A DNA stretch of 64,000 nt from Lysobacter dokdonensis DS-58 (GCF_000770795.1 NZ_JRKJ01000005.1:1-64000); one strand, 5' to 3'. Positions 25,099 through 34,748 are shown, numbered from the stretch's first letter. Notes: generated by a model not told the origin, from the sequence alone. A program made the numbers and translations.

Positions 25099-27060
25099 AT
25101 GAATGGCTTCAAGCGCGCTGCGTGGGTGTGTGCATTCACGGGCCTGGTCGGTGCTGTCGCGTTCGCGGCGTTGCGCGACGACGGTGGCGACACGTCAGGT
25201 GTTGCGAAGCACGCAACCGCATCTGCGCCGCGCGCCACTGTCGCGAAGCCCGTCAACGGCCCGATCATGGAGATCCTGAGTTCGCCGACAGGCCCGCTGT
25301 CCGTCGAGCCGACGGTGCCGCGCCCCGACACGAAGCCCTGCGTCGTCACGCTGCTCTCCAACGAGAACCTGATGGCGTACCCGTTCTTCGATTACTCCCC
25401 GCCGGCCGCGTGCCCCGGGCCGTGGGCGAAGATCGTGTTCGAGATGGACATGACGCATGTGCGGCGCACGGGCACGGTCGCCAATGTCCGGGTGGCGCTC
25501 GACGGCGGTGGCGAGTTCATCGGGTCCACGTTCTACTCGCGGCGTTGGGATTTGTTCGTCGGTGCGCCCCAGATCAGCGCAGCGACGGGGCGGTGGCACG
25601 TCGAGCGCGATCTCACGCATTACGCGTGGCTGCTCGCCGAGCCGGAGGAACTCACCGGCGGCGCTGAGTACACGTGGGACAACAGTGGGGTAGGCGTCGA
25701 TGACGACGAGGTGCTTGGCACGGCGCGTTTGCTGTTCTATCCGCCGAGCCCCACGCAGCCCGCGCCGCGCGTGCCGGATGCCGTGTTGTCCGACGGCTTC
25801 CCCTACAACATGCCGCGCAACATCGTGCGTGCGTACGTTGAGGTGATCGCGCAAGGCCTGGACTCCTCGCCCGAGACCAGCGATCGCTTCTGGTACACGT
25901 GCTTGCCGGATCGTGCGTTCGTCATGCATCCGGGATTGCGTAATCCCTTCGCGATCAGCGATGACTGGGGCGGCACGCTCAGTAGCTCGCCCATGGGCTG
26001 CGGTGGGGGCAGTTATCGCCAGGTGGTCGTCGAAATCGACGGCGTGCCGGTCGGCACCGCACCGCTGATGCCGTGGTTGCCGAACAACTTCCATCGGCGC
26101 TTCCCCAACACGCTCGATCCGCCGTTGCCCGGCGTGCAGGCGCTCAACTTCATTCCCTACCACGTGGATGTCACGCCGTTCGCGGCGTACTTCAACACGC
26201 CGGGGCGCCACATGCTGACGTTCCGGATGATGGGCGATGCCACGGGTCCGTTCGCGTCGCACCAGATGATCAGCGGCAAGATGTTCATCTATCGCGATCC
26301 CAAGCTCGTGGTGGTGCCGGGCGCGATCACGGCCTACGCGATGGAGCCGGCGCTCGGGAGCCCGACGGGGTCGATGGAATTCACGCGCACGGGCGACGTG
26401 CTACGCGGCACGGTGGTGACGCGTAACGACCGGACATGGATGACGGAAGGCTACGTCGATACCAGCGACGGGCGCATCACCACGCGCGTGCAGCAGCGCA
26501 ATCGGTTCGACAACCGGCAGCAGATCACCGTGGAAGGCGATACGTATCCCAACCACCGCGGCTACATGCAATTCCTGCAATTGCAGAATCGCGTCGACCA
26601 GGTGCGCGTGAGCGTGCACGGGGCGGCGGTGGTGGCGGCCGATGCGCGCACGCTGTCGCAGCCGTTGCAGTTGTATTACGCGATGGCGGGCATCATGGAG
26701 CCGACGGAGGAGGGCGGCTATTGGTCGGTGAATCAACGCGGCGTGGCCGCCGTCGACCAGGCACGCGATATGCGCGCGGAACATTGGCGTGGCGCGACGC
26801 GCTATTCCAGCGCGCTGCGCGATCACTTCTACGCGCAGCGGTATCGCAACTTCCTGACGAGCACGGACACGGCCTGGCGGAGCCAGCGCGACTACGCGTT
26901 CATCGATTCGCTCGCGAGTTGCTTCACCGCGCGCCGTGAATCGACGATGGGCGTGTTGACGCTGTCCACGACGGGCGTCGGCTGCCCGGGCGGCGTCAAC
27001 GACGTGATCTGGCACGCGCGGCCGGATGGGTCGCCGGAGATGATGGGGCGGGCGGAGTAG
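25099..27060 (+). CDS. Peptide-N4-asparagine amidase A-like secreted protein
   Basis: A 653-residue protein from ATG 25099 with AAGGAG upstream. An N-terminal hydrophobic segment (about 8-25) can serve as signal peptide or anchor. The body matches the PNGase A family by pattern: an N-terminal beta domain with WAKIVFEMDMTHVRR and RRWDLFVGAP, then YRQVVVEIDGVPVGT, LNFIPYHVDVTPF and GRHMLTFRM. PNGase A enzymes release N-glycans from glycopeptides and are best known from plants and fungi, with bacterial members in plant- and soil-associated species. Catalytic residues could not be assigned by eye. An extracytoplasmic role in glycoprotein breakdown is likely. Confidence 0.82.
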   Translation: MNGFKRAAWVCAFTGLVGAVAFAALRDDGGDTSGVAKHATASAPRATVAKPVNGPIMEILSSPTGPLSVEPTVPRPDTKPCVVTLLSNENLMAYPFFDYSPPAACPGPWAKIVFEMDMTHVRRTGTVANVRVALDGGGEFIGSTFYSRRWDLFVGAPQISAATGRWHVERDLTHYAWLLAEPEELTGGAEYTWDNSGVGVDDDEVLGTARLLFYPPSPTQPAPRVPDAVLSDGFPYNMPRNIVRAYVEVIAQGLDSSPETSDRFWYTCLPDRAFVMHPGLRNPFAISDDWGGTLSSSPMGCGGGSYRQVVVEIDGVPVGTAPLMPWLPNNFHRRFPNTLDPPLPGVQALNFIPYHVDVTPFAAYFNTPGRHMLTFRMMGDATGPFASHQMISGKMFIYRDPKLVVVPGAITAYAMEPALGSPTGSMEFTRTGDVLRGTVVTRNDRTWMTEGYVDTSDGRITTRVQQRNRFDNRQQITVEGDTYPNHRGYMQFLQLQNRVDQVRVSVHGAAVVAADARTLSQPLQLYYAMAGIMEPTEEGGYWSVNQRGVAAVDQARDMRAEHWRGATRYSSALRDHFYAQRYRNFLTSTDTAWRSQRDYAFIDSLASCFTARRESTMGVLTLSTTGVGCPGGVNDVIWHARPDGSPEMMGRAE

Positions 27061-27100
27061 CGTCTAGAATGCGCATCCGTCTTTCCCTTCGAGGTTCCCC

Positions 27101-27658
27101 ATGGCGCTCAAGGCCACCGTCGTCAAGGCCGAGCTCCAGCTCAGCGACCTCGACCGGCACCACTACGGCTCCTATCCGCTCACCCTGGCCCAGCATCCGT
27201 CGGAGACGGACCAGCGGCTGATGGTGCGGTTGGTGGCGTTCGCGTTGTTCGCCGGCGAGCGCCTCGAAATGGGCAAGGGCCTGAGCAACGAGGAAGAACC
27301 CGATCTATGGCGCCGCGATTACACCGGAGACATCGAGTTGTGGATCGACCTCGGCCAACCCGATGAGTCGCGCATCCGCAAGGCCTGCGGGCGCGCGCGG
27401 CAGGTGGTCGTCATCAACTACGCGGGGCGCGCCGCGGATCTGTGGTGGGAGAAGATTTCCGGCGCGCTCGGGCGTTTGGGGAATCTCACAGTGATCGACG
27501 TCGACAGCGCCGCAGTGGATGCACTCGCCGCGATGATGGAACGCAACATGCGCTTCGACGCGGTCATCCAGGATGGCGAATTGCAGTTCATGCACGACAA
27601 GGGCGCGGTGGTTGTGCACACGCGCACGCGGATGGGGCCGGCTGCGCGGGCGGCGTGA
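27101..27658 (+). CDS. yaeQ: YaeQ family protein
   Basis: A 185-residue protein of the normal YaeQ length. KATVVKAELQLSDLDRHHYG at the N-terminus, ERLEMGKGLSNEEEPDLW in the middle and WWEKISGAL are family hallmarks. The fold is related to PD-(D/E)xK nucleases, but the cellular role is not well established; the old link to RfaH-independent haemolysin expression is not secure. It stands between the PNGase A-like gene and the convergent K+ channel gene. Confidence 0.93.
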   Translation: MALKATVVKAELQLSDLDRHHYGSYPLTLAQHPSETDQRLMVRLVAFALFAGERLEMGKGLSNEEEPDLWRRDYTGDIELWIDLGQPDESRIRKACGRARQVVVINYAGRAADLWWEKISGALGRLGNLTVIDVDSAAVDALAAMMERNMRFDAVIQDGELQFMHDKGAVVVHTRTRMGPAARAA

Positions 27659-27668
27659 TCGCCGCGCG

Positions 27669-28430
27669 CTACTCCGTGTTCCGGCGCTTCGCCGCGAACG
27701 CTTCCGAAAACGCGCCCGCCAGGATGCCGGTCGGCATCGCGATCAATCCGATACCCGACATCGCGGTCAGGCCGGCAAACACCTTGCCCCACGCGGTGTG
27801 CGGGACCACGTCGCCGTAGCCGACGGTGGTGAGCGTGCACACCGACCACCACAATGCGCGCGGGATGCTGCCGAAGGCGTCGGGTTGCAACTCCGCTTCC
27901 ACCGAGTACAGCGCCGCCGCGGAAATCAGGATGACGCTGCCGGCGAGCGAGATCGAGAACAACAGTTCGTGCCGGCGGCTGTAGATCGAATCCAGCACCA
28001 GCCGCATCGCCATCGAGTAACGCACGAGCCGCGAGAGTGCGAGCAAGCGGAACAAACGCAGCAGGCGGATGACAAACGACTGCGAACCCCATCCCGCGAA
28101 GAAAGGCGCGATGGACAGCAGGTCGAGCAACGCCATCGGCGTCACCGCGTAACGCACGCGTCCCTGGAGGCCGGCGTAGCGCGGGTCTTCGCCGACGGAC
28201 CACAGGCGCAACAGGTATTCGGCGGCGAACCAGGTCGCGAACGCGAGTTCGATCGGTGAGATCCAGCGGCCGACGCGCGCCGCGATGTCGGGCTCGGTGA
28301 TCGCGATGGCGAACCCGACGGAGAGCAGGATCATCGCGGCGCTGAAGCGCTGCGCCCACGTGAGTCGGCCGGGCAGGCTGCCCGAGAGGCCGGCATGAAT
28401 GCGCGCCCGGAAATCTTCTACAGCAATCAT
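27669..28430 (-). CDS. Voltage-gated-type potassium channel
   Basis: A 253-residue inner-membrane ion channel with six predicted membrane segments. The selectivity filter TVGYGD is at 202-207, preceded by the pore helix and followed by the last helix (AGLTAMSGIGLIAMPTGIL). An S4-like helix with regularly spaced Arg (FVIRLLRLFRLLALSRLVR) is at about 119-137, so voltage sensing is plausible. GGGGG precedes ATG 28430. It is convergent with yaeQ. Confidence 0.9.
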   Translation of the reverse strand: MIAVEDFRARIHAGLSGSLPGRLTWAQRFSAAMILLSVGFAIAITEPDIAARVGRWISPIELAFATWFAAEYLLRLWSVGEDPRYAGLQGRVRYAVTPMALLDLLSIAPFFAGWGSQSFVIRLLRLFRLLALSRLVRYSMAMRLVLDSIYSRRHELLFSISLAGSVILISAAALYSVEAELQPDAFGSIPRALWWSVCTLTTVGYGDVVPHTAWGKVFAGLTAMSGIGLIAMPTGILAGAFSEAFAAKRRNTE

Positions 28431-28653
28431 TGAATCCCCCGGGCGTTGAACGGCCCGATCCAATTCTATATGCCGCACAGGTCACCTCGAGACCGAGGGT
28501 CACCTCACTCACATGAGGAGAAGAGTCGCCCGGTCTGGAGAGGGCGCGGCGTGCCTTAGACTCTCCTCGGGGCTGTGAAGTGTCGGCGGGCGGTGACCGC
28601 TTCGCTTCGAGAGTCGCGTATCGATTACCGCATGCCTTAACAGGGGGATTCAA

Positions 28654-29463
28654 ATGGCTGTCGTTCCGAAGAAGGTTGCCGAGCGTCTGGTGGCCGGCAT
28701 CAAGCGCTACCAACCGATTCTGTCCGCCGCGAAGGCGCGCGATGTTGGCGAAGCCGACACGGTCACCATCATCAAGGACATGCTCGCGGACGTGTTTGGG
28801 TACGACAAGTACTCCGACGTGACGTCGGAGCATTCGATTCGCGGGACCTACTGCGACCTCGCCATCAAGATCGACAACCAGCTGCAGACGTTGATCGAAG
28901 TCAAGGCGATCGACATCGAGCTCAAGGATCAGCACGTAAAGCAGGCCATCGACTACGCCGCGAACCAAGGCGTGGACTGGGTGCTGCTGACCAACGGCAT
29001 CGTGTGGCGCGTGTATCACCTGATCTTCGCCAAGCCGATTGACCAGGAACTCGTTCTGGAGATCGACTTCTGCAAGTTGAACGCACGAAACGCCGCAGAC
29101 ATCGAAATGCTGTTCCTGTGGTGCAAGGAAGGTTGGCAGCGTTCGGTGCTTGGCGAATACCACACTCAGAGGCAGGCGCTCTCGCGCTTCTTCGTCGGTG
29201 CGATGCTCCAGAGCGAAACCGTTCTCGACGTCGTCCGTCGCGAGTTGCGTCGCGTTTCTCCGGATGTGCGCATCGATACCAACCAGATTCGGGAAGTCCT
29301 CGTCAACGAAGTCATCAAGCGCGAAGTTCTGGAAGGCGAGAAGGCTGATGACGCGCGAAAGAAAATCGCGCGTGCAGCTAACAAGTCATTGCGAGCGGCC
29401 AACTCCAAGGCCGACACACCTGCGGTCGAAAAGGCAAAGGTTGCTGACGGCGCTACGGAGTAA
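28654..29463 (+). CDS. Orphan type I restriction HsdR N-terminal-domain protein
   Basis: A 269-residue protein. The HsdR_N domain (about 30-150) keeps a PD-(D/E)xK nuclease core: Asp68 in TYCDLAIKI and Glu82/Lys84 in LIEVKA. The C-terminal part is helical with a basic, Ala-rich tail. There is no helicase domain and no hsdM or hsdS nearby. GGGGG lies 6 bases before ATG 28654. Such stand-alone proteins are frequent in bacteria and their role is unknown; a solitary nuclease or DNA-end-binding role is inferred. It abuts the truncated RHS gene. Confidence 0.82.
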   Translation: MAVVPKKVAERLVAGIKRYQPILSAAKARDVGEADTVTIIKDMLADVFGYDKYSDVTSEHSIRGTYCDLAIKIDNQLQTLIEVKAIDIELKDQHVKQAIDYAANQGVDWVLLTNGIVWRVYHLIFAKPIDQELVLEIDFCKLNARNAADIEMLFLWCKEGWQRSVLGEYHTQRQALSRFFVGAMLQSETVLDVVRRELRRVSPDVRIDTNQIREVLVNEVIKREVLEGEKADDARKKIARAANKSLRAANSKADTPAVEKAKVADGATE

Positions 29464-29561
29464 CCGCTATTGGTGGGGCGGCCCGGGGAGGCGGCTCCAT
29501 CCCGACATCCAACGACACGATCCGCTACACCTACGACGCGCTCGACAACACCGAAACGCTC

Positions 29562-30656
29562 GTGGCCCCGGAAAGCGGCGCGAGTGCGGCGCGCGACTTG
29601 CGGTATTGCTACCACAAGGAGTCGTACCTCTACGACGCGCACGGGTTCCGGGTGCAGAGCACGTCGCCCGCCGGCAGGATCTTTTCGGTGTACGGCCAGT
29701 CCGGCGAATTGGTGTTCCAGCGCGACGAGCGCACCGGCACCAACAAAGCGTACGTGCATCTCGCCGGGAGTCTCGTCGCGACGCGCGAACAACCGCTCTC
29801 GGACGGCGCGCCCACACTGAAGTACCACCACACCGACGCGCTCGGGTCGCCGGTCCTGGTCACGGGATTGGGAAGGGAAGTCCTCGAACGAACCGAGTAC
29901 GAACCCTACGGCCGCGTCCTCAACCGTGCGCGGACAAACACCCCGGGATTCACCGGCCACGTGGAGGACGCCGACACCGGGCTGACCTACATGCAGCAGC
30001 GGTATTTCGACCCGGTCATCGGGGGATTTCTCTCAGTCGATCCAGTCACTGCGTATTCCAATGGCGACTGGCGCTACCTGACCCGGTACGCGTACGCGTA
30101 CAACAATCCGTACAGGTTCACCGATCCGGATGGGCGGCTTGCGATCCAGATTGCGGGTGGTGTTGCCGGGGCGCTTATCAGTGGTGGCGCGTCCTTCCTG
30201 AAAGGCAATGATTCGGGAACGATCTTCCGGGACGCAATGGTTGGCGGCGCTGTGGGAATGCTTTCGACTATTCCTGGTGGGGGTGCCATTGCCGCGGGTG
30301 TCAGGGCTGGACTGGCTTCTGGCGGTGGCGACGCGTTCACGCAGGCGATGGACAAAGGCGTGGCGAACGTCGATCTGAAGCAGTCGGCGAAGGAGGTCGT
30401 TGTCGGCGGTCTTACCGGTGGCGTCGCAAAGGGCTCCGTCGACAAGCTGATTCCCAACCGGGGCATTCCTGGGCTTCCAAGCAGTCATCCCTTGGTACGC
30501 GAGGGTCGCGCGATTGCCCAGGCTGGGTCCGAAGCGAGGGATTCCGCGGTACGCGACGCTGCGGAGGTTGCTGGTGGCGCTGTGATCGGCGGGTCTGTCG
30601 CCGGGACGAGAGCGGCGTTGTCGGACGAGTCGCCACCATCCGTCAAGAAGGACTAG
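29562..30656 (+). pseudogene. RHS C-terminal fragment with toxin tip (5' truncated)
   Basis: RHS proteins normally exceed 1000 residues; here only the last part remains. RHS similarity can be followed in frame from about 29500 (IRYTYDALDN), but there is a stop at 29445 and no good start; GTG 29562 is the first candidate. YD-type repeats lead into the core (GLTYMQQRYFDPVIGGFLS, with DPDG ending the conserved part at about residue 193). The variable tip is about 170 residues, Gly/Ala-rich with possible membrane-spanning helices. It begins just past the stop of the HsdR-N gene, so the 5' end was probably lost by a rearrangement. Confidence 0.75.
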
Positions 30657-30670
30657 TGGAGCAGCTACAT

Positions 30671-30925
30671 ATGCGCACGAACGATCCTTGGAAGGTTCAC
30701 GGGTACTTCTTCTTTGCGTGCTTCGGCATCTTCATGGCCGCAATAGGCCGATTGTTCACACGGCTGATGAATATCCCCCCAGACGTGCCCGTCATCGAAT
30801 ATCTGCCACCTGCGCAGCAAATAGTTTTCCTGCTTCTGCTCGGAGTCAGTGCTGCGATGTCGTACCTGCTTGCACGCATAGCCTCGCTGGCTTTCCACAA
30901 CCTGATCGACTATTTCAAGAAATGA
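30671..30925 (+). CDS. Small two-helix membrane protein, putative RHS-tip immunity
   Basis: An 84-residue protein with two hydrophobic helices (about 10-30 and 48-74) and a charged C-terminus. It starts 15 bases after the RHS stop (an overlapping GTG at 30656 is an alternative). Position directly after an RHS tip is the usual place for an immunity gene, and a membrane location would suit a tip that acts on membranes. That role is inference from position. The stop overlaps the next start. Confidence 0.6.
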   Translation: MRTNDPWKVHGYFFFACFGIFMAAIGRLFTRLMNIPPDVPVIEYLPPAQQIVFLLLLGVSAAMSYLLARIASLAFHNLIDYFKK

Positions 30926-31416
30926 CGCAAGGAAAGAACCTCGACCGCGACTTCCTCGCCGCCGCCTGCGCCACCCCATGGTCCTGGGTCGACATCGCGG
31001 GCGCCGAAACCATCGGCAAGGGCCACAACCTGATGCGCGCCAACCACGTGCACGTCATGTGCCCAACGCCGTTCGTTCTCGCCGCATTCTCGGTGCGCGA
31101 GCCCGGGCGGTGTGAGCGCCATGGCATCCGGCTGATCCGCGATGCCGACGAGGTCGATCAGTTCCTGCGCGCCCCGTGGCGCCCGCACTACCGCTCGCAC
31201 ATGGTCTCGCTGGTCGACTCAGCGCACGACGGCTTCGCCGACTTCATGGATTTCGGCAAGACCTACTCCGTGCTGCGCAAGCGTGTCGCATCGCGCGGGC
31301 TCTCAACGGCCGAGCTCGAATACGGCATCGTGGTGCGGGGGCGTCAGAAGCGCGTCGCGGTGTACGCGGATGTCATCGTGCCGATGCGCGTTTGCGTCGC
31401 CGTGGATGAATATTGA
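30922..31416 (+). CDS. Hypothetical protein coupled to the RHS tip region
   Basis: A 164-residue soluble protein whose ATG overlaps the preceding TGA (ATGA), so it is translationally coupled to the small membrane protein. It contains no recognised domain; charged and aromatic residues are spread throughout, and it ends VVRGRQKRVAVYADVIVPMR. It may be an additional immunity protein or an unrelated passenger. Confidence 0.65.
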   Translation: MTQGKNLDRDFLAAACATPWSWVDIAGAETIGKGHNLMRANHVHVMCPTPFVLAAFSVREPGRCERHGIRLIRDADEVDQFLRAPWRPHYRSHMVSLVDSAHDGFADFMDFGKTYSVLRKRVASRGLSTAELEYGIVVRGRQKRVAVYADVIVPMRVCVAVDEY

Positions 31417-31511
31417 TTCGCAGACGATTCCTCGCCTCGCGGCGGCGCAATCCAATCATCGCAAACGCATTTCGAAGCGATCATGCCGGCCCCCTCAAGC
31501 TGGAGTTCGTC

Positions 31512-31994
31512 ATGCGCCGCAATTGCATTGTTGCCTGCGCTGCACTGCTGTTCGCATCCCCCATCGTCGCCCACGCTGAAAAGATCGGTCGGTGGGAAGT
31601 GATCGATACCGGCAAGCATCGCCACACGTTCAACGCTGCCGGAGTGCTGACGATGGAAGTGCGCATCTCGCCGGATGGCCGCATCCTCGAGGCGCATCCC
31701 GCGCAATGCACGGTCACCGCGCGCAAGCCTGGTGTGCCGTACTTCAAGATCTGCGCGATGTTCGAGCGCCACGCAGCCAAGGTCGCTCGCAAGTGGAAGG
31801 CCGAGTACCGTCCGGTGCCGGGCGAGGCGATGCCCACTGTTTCGGAGAACGCCACGATGCCGATCGCCTTCCGCATCGGGAAGCGGGGGCGCGACCAGGA
31901 AGGCGAGGTGCGGGCGGCGTGGCGGACGGCGTACGAGTCGCCTTATCGCGCGGCGCCTTGGCACGGCGAGGAAGAGCTCGCTTCGCGGGATTGA
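31512..31994 (+). CDS. Periplasmic protein with TonB C-terminal-like domain
   Basis: A 160-residue protein from ATG 31512 with TGGAG upstream. The signal peptide ends at about ASPIVAHA (residue 22). The mature domain (VLTMEVRISPDGRILE ... ERHAAKVARKW) follows the strand-helix pattern of TonB C-terminal domains, though no N-terminal transmembrane anchor or proline-rich linker is present. It may be a stand-alone periplasmic relative. It lies downstream of the RHS-associated genes but is typical in codon use. Confidence 0.65.
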   Translation: MRRNCIVACAALLFASPIVAHAEKIGRWEVIDTGKHRHTFNAAGVLTMEVRISPDGRILEAHPAQCTVTARKPGVPYFKICAMFERHAAKVARKWKAEYRPVPGEAMPTVSENATMPIAFRIGKRGRDQEGEVRAAWRTAYESPYRAAPWHGEEELASRD

Positions 31995-32014
31995 CCGCGC
32001 TGCCAGTCGAGGGT

Positions 32015-32050
32015 CCTCTCCCCCGATTCCCCGTGCCGCGGGGGAGGGGC
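32015..32050. repeat. Dispersed GC-rich foldback repeat, copy 3
   Basis: A C-run/G-run imperfect palindrome (CCTCTCCCCCG ... CGGGGGAGGGG) between the TonB-like gene and the M14 peptidase gene. Confidence 0.5.
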
Positions 32051-32126
32051 CCAGCAGGCGCTTTCACCCCAGCTTGGCAAGCTCAGCGGAACAGTACGGG
32101 CTTTCCTATCCCCGGAACCTCCCCGC

Positions 32127-34748
32127 ATGCCGGCTCGATTCCCCCGCCGACACCTCCTTGCCGCTCGCCTGGCGGCGGCCCTGGCCCTGCTTCCGGCGGT
32201 CGGTCTGCTGACCGCGGCCACGCCGGTCGACCGCTTCGCCGGGGACCCGGATCGCGTGGTGCTGGTCACCGTGCACTGGGCCAATCGCGCGCAGTTGCAG
32301 CAGATCGCGGGCCGATTCGAGCATTTGCGGATCGATGAGAAGCAGCGAACGGCCGTGGTCGAGGCCAACGCGGCGGACCTGGCGATGCTGCGCCGCATGG
32401 GCCTGCGGGCCGAGATCGACGATGCCGCCACGCAGAAACTGCGCAAGGGCGAATCGCAGATGGCCAAGGCGTTGTCGGGGCAACTGACGACGGCCAACGC
32501 CATCCCCGGATTCGTCTGCTACCGCACGGTCGAGGAAACCTATTCGACGATGGACCAGTTGGTGGCGCGCGCGCCGTCGCTGGCGAGCGTCGTCGACATC
32601 GGCCCGACGTGGTCGTGGGCGAAGACCGGCGGCGCGCAGGGCTATCGCATGCGCGTGCTGCGTTTGAACAACGCCGCCACCGATGCGACGGTGCCCAACA
32701 AGCCGAACATGGTGGTGCTCGCCGCGATCCACGCCCGCGAGTACACGACCGCCGAGCTCACCACGCGCTTCGCGGAGTGGCTGGTCAACGGCTACGGCAC
32801 GGACCCAGAAGCGACGTGGATGCTGGACAACTTCCGTTTCCACTTCCTGCTGCAGGCGAACCCCGACGGCCGCAAGAAGGCCGAGTCCGGCATCTCGTGG
32901 CGCAAGAACACCGACACCGACAACGGCGCGTGCAGCGCCAATGCCTACGGCGTGGACTTGAATCGCAACTTCAACTGGCAGTTCGGCAACGTGCCCAACG
33001 GGTCGAGCCCCGAGCCGTGCGATGCGACGTATCGCGGGCCGGGCGCGCAATCCGAGAACGAAGTGCAGAACGCCGTGCGCTACATCATCGGCACGCCAGG
33101 CGCGGGCGGGACGTACAGCGGCGGCATCCTCCCGGACCGCCGCACCGACACGGGCACGGCGCCGGCGGATTACCGCGGCATGTTCCTCGACATCCACAGC
33201 TTCTCGCAGTTGGTGCTGTGGCCGTGGGCCGCCACCAATACCGCCGCGCCGAACATGCCGGCGCTGCGCACGTTCGGCCGCCGACTGGCGTACTTCAACA
33301 ACTATCGCCCCGTGCAATGGACCGGCCTGTACCTGGCCGACGGCACCAACACCGACACCGTCTACGGCGTGACCGGTGCGCCGAGTTACACGATCGAGTT
33401 GGGCCAGGAGTTCTTCGAGGATTGTTCGACGTTCGAGTCCTCCACGTATCCGCAGAATTTCAACGCGCTGAAGTACGCCGCGCGCAACCTGATGAACCCG
33501 TATGTCTCGCCGGGTGGCCCGGATGCGATGGCGATGGGCGCGTCTGCGAAGTCGATCGAGCGTGGCGAGTCGTTCGCGGTGTCCGGTTGGTTCGATGACA
33601 GCCGCTACAACCAGAACAACGGCGCCGAGGCCGTGCAGAACATCGCGAGCGCGACTGCGTGGCTGGACGCCGCGCCGTGGACCAGCGGCGCGGTGCCGAT
33701 CGCGATGCGGGCGAGCGATGGTGCGTTCGATACGTCGCGCGAGCAGGCGGTCGTCAATATCGATACGAGCGCGCTGTCGTACGGCAAGCACGTCATCTAC
33801 GTGCGCGGCACCGATGCGTCGGGCACGTTCGGCACGCCGAGCGCGATCTATTTCAGCGTGCGGCGCCGCATCCCCGACGACGATTACGACGCGGATCGCC
33901 GCGCGGACTTGTTCTGGCACAACGATTCCACCGGGCAGAACACGATCTGGCGCGCAGGCAGCAATGGTGCGCAGATCGCGGTGACCACCACCGCGGGTGG
34001 TTGGCGCTTGGCGGGGCAGGGCGATTTCGACGGCGACGGCGTGTCGGATCTGTTCTGGCGCAATTCGCAGACCGCGCAGAACGTGATCTGGCGCTCGGGC
34101 AACAGCGCCGCGCCGATCGCGGTGGGCGCGGCGGGCGGCGGTTGGGAGCCGACGGGCTTCGGTGACTTCAACGGCGACGGGCGCACCGACGTGCTGTGGC
34201 GCAATAGCGCCAGCGGCGCGGGGACGATCTGGCGTTCGGCGAATGCGAACACGCAGCAGGCGGTCGCACCGGTGTCCAACGGGGCGTGGAAGGTGGTCGG
34301 CGTCGGCGATTTCGATGGCGATGCCGAAGCCGACATCCTGTGGCGCAACACGAGCACGGGCCAGAATTCGATCTGGCGCTCGGGCAACAGCGCGACGCAG
34401 ATGGTGGTGTCGAGCGTGTCGAACCAGGAATGGAAGGTCGTGGGCGTCGGCGATTTCGACGGCGACGGCGCGTCCGACATCCTGTGGCGCAACAGTGTCG
34501 GCGGGCAGAACACCATCTGGCGCGGCGCGAGCAACGCCACGCAGATCGCGATGGCCGGCGCCGGCCCCGCATGGCGCGCGGTCAACGTCGGCGACTACGA
34601 CGGCGACGGCATCGCCGATATCGCGTGGCGCAACCCGCAGACGGGGCAGAACCTGATCTGGAAGCGCGGCTCGAGCGCGACGCAGCAGGCGGTCGCGCCC
34701 GTGGGCGGTGCGTGGACGATCGGCCCGTACGAAAACCAGGTGTTCTAA
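32127..34748 (+). CDS. Secreted M14 zinc carboxypeptidase with C-terminal FG-GAP repeats
   Basis: An 873-residue exported protein with an N-terminal signal segment (about 8-30). The M14 domain (about 130-470) has zinc ligands His202 and Glu205 in HAREY, His357 in DIHSF, and the catalytic Glu424 in TIELGQEF. A short beta domain follows (about 480-585). The last 285 residues are six or more FG-GAP/VCBS repeats (FDGDGVSDLFWRN pattern), expected to form a calcium-binding beta-propeller for substrate or surface attachment. It stands alone, flanked by GC-rich repeats. Confidence 0.92.
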   Translation: MPARFPRRHLLAARLAAALALLPAVGLLTAATPVDRFAGDPDRVVLVTVHWANRAQLQQIAGRFEHLRIDEKQRTAVVEANAADLAMLRRMGLRAEIDDAATQKLRKGESQMAKALSGQLTTANAIPGFVCYRTVEETYSTMDQLVARAPSLASVVDIGPTWSWAKTGGAQGYRMRVLRLNNAATDATVPNKPNMVVLAAIHAREYTTAELTTRFAEWLVNGYGTDPEATWMLDNFRFHFLLQANPDGRKKAESGISWRKNTDTDNGACSANAYGVDLNRNFNWQFGNVPNGSSPEPCDATYRGPGAQSENEVQNAVRYIIGTPGAGGTYSGGILPDRRTDTGTAPADYRGMFLDIHSFSQLVLWPWAATNTAAPNMPALRTFGRRLAYFNNYRPVQWTGLYLADGTNTDTVYGVTGAPSYTIELGQEFFEDCSTFESSTYPQNFNALKYAARNLMNPYVSPGGPDAMAMGASAKSIERGESFAVSGWFDDSRYNQNNGAEAVQNIASATAWLDAAPWTSGAVPIAMRASDGAFDTSREQAVVNIDTSALSYGKHVIYVRGTDASGTFGTPSAIYFSVRRRIPDDDYDADRRADLFWHNDSTGQNTIWRAGSNGAQIAVTTTAGGWRLAGQGDFDGDGVSDLFWRNSQTAQNVIWRSGNSAAPIAVGAAGGGWEPTGFGDFNGDGRTDVLWRNSASGAGTIWRSANANTQQAVAPVSNGAWKVVGVGDFDGDAEADILWRNTSTGQNSIWRSGNSATQMVVSSVSNQEWKVVGVGDFDGDGASDILWRNSVGGQNTIWRGASNATQIAMAGAGPAWRAVNVGDYDGDGIADIAWRNPQTGQNLIWKRGSSATQQAVAPVGGAWTIGPYENQVF

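Noticed and set aside
33884-34700. Tandem DNA repeat or CRISPR-like array
   Set aside because: The periodicity comes from FG-GAP protein repeats of the M14 peptidase, with no constant repeat or spacer structure.
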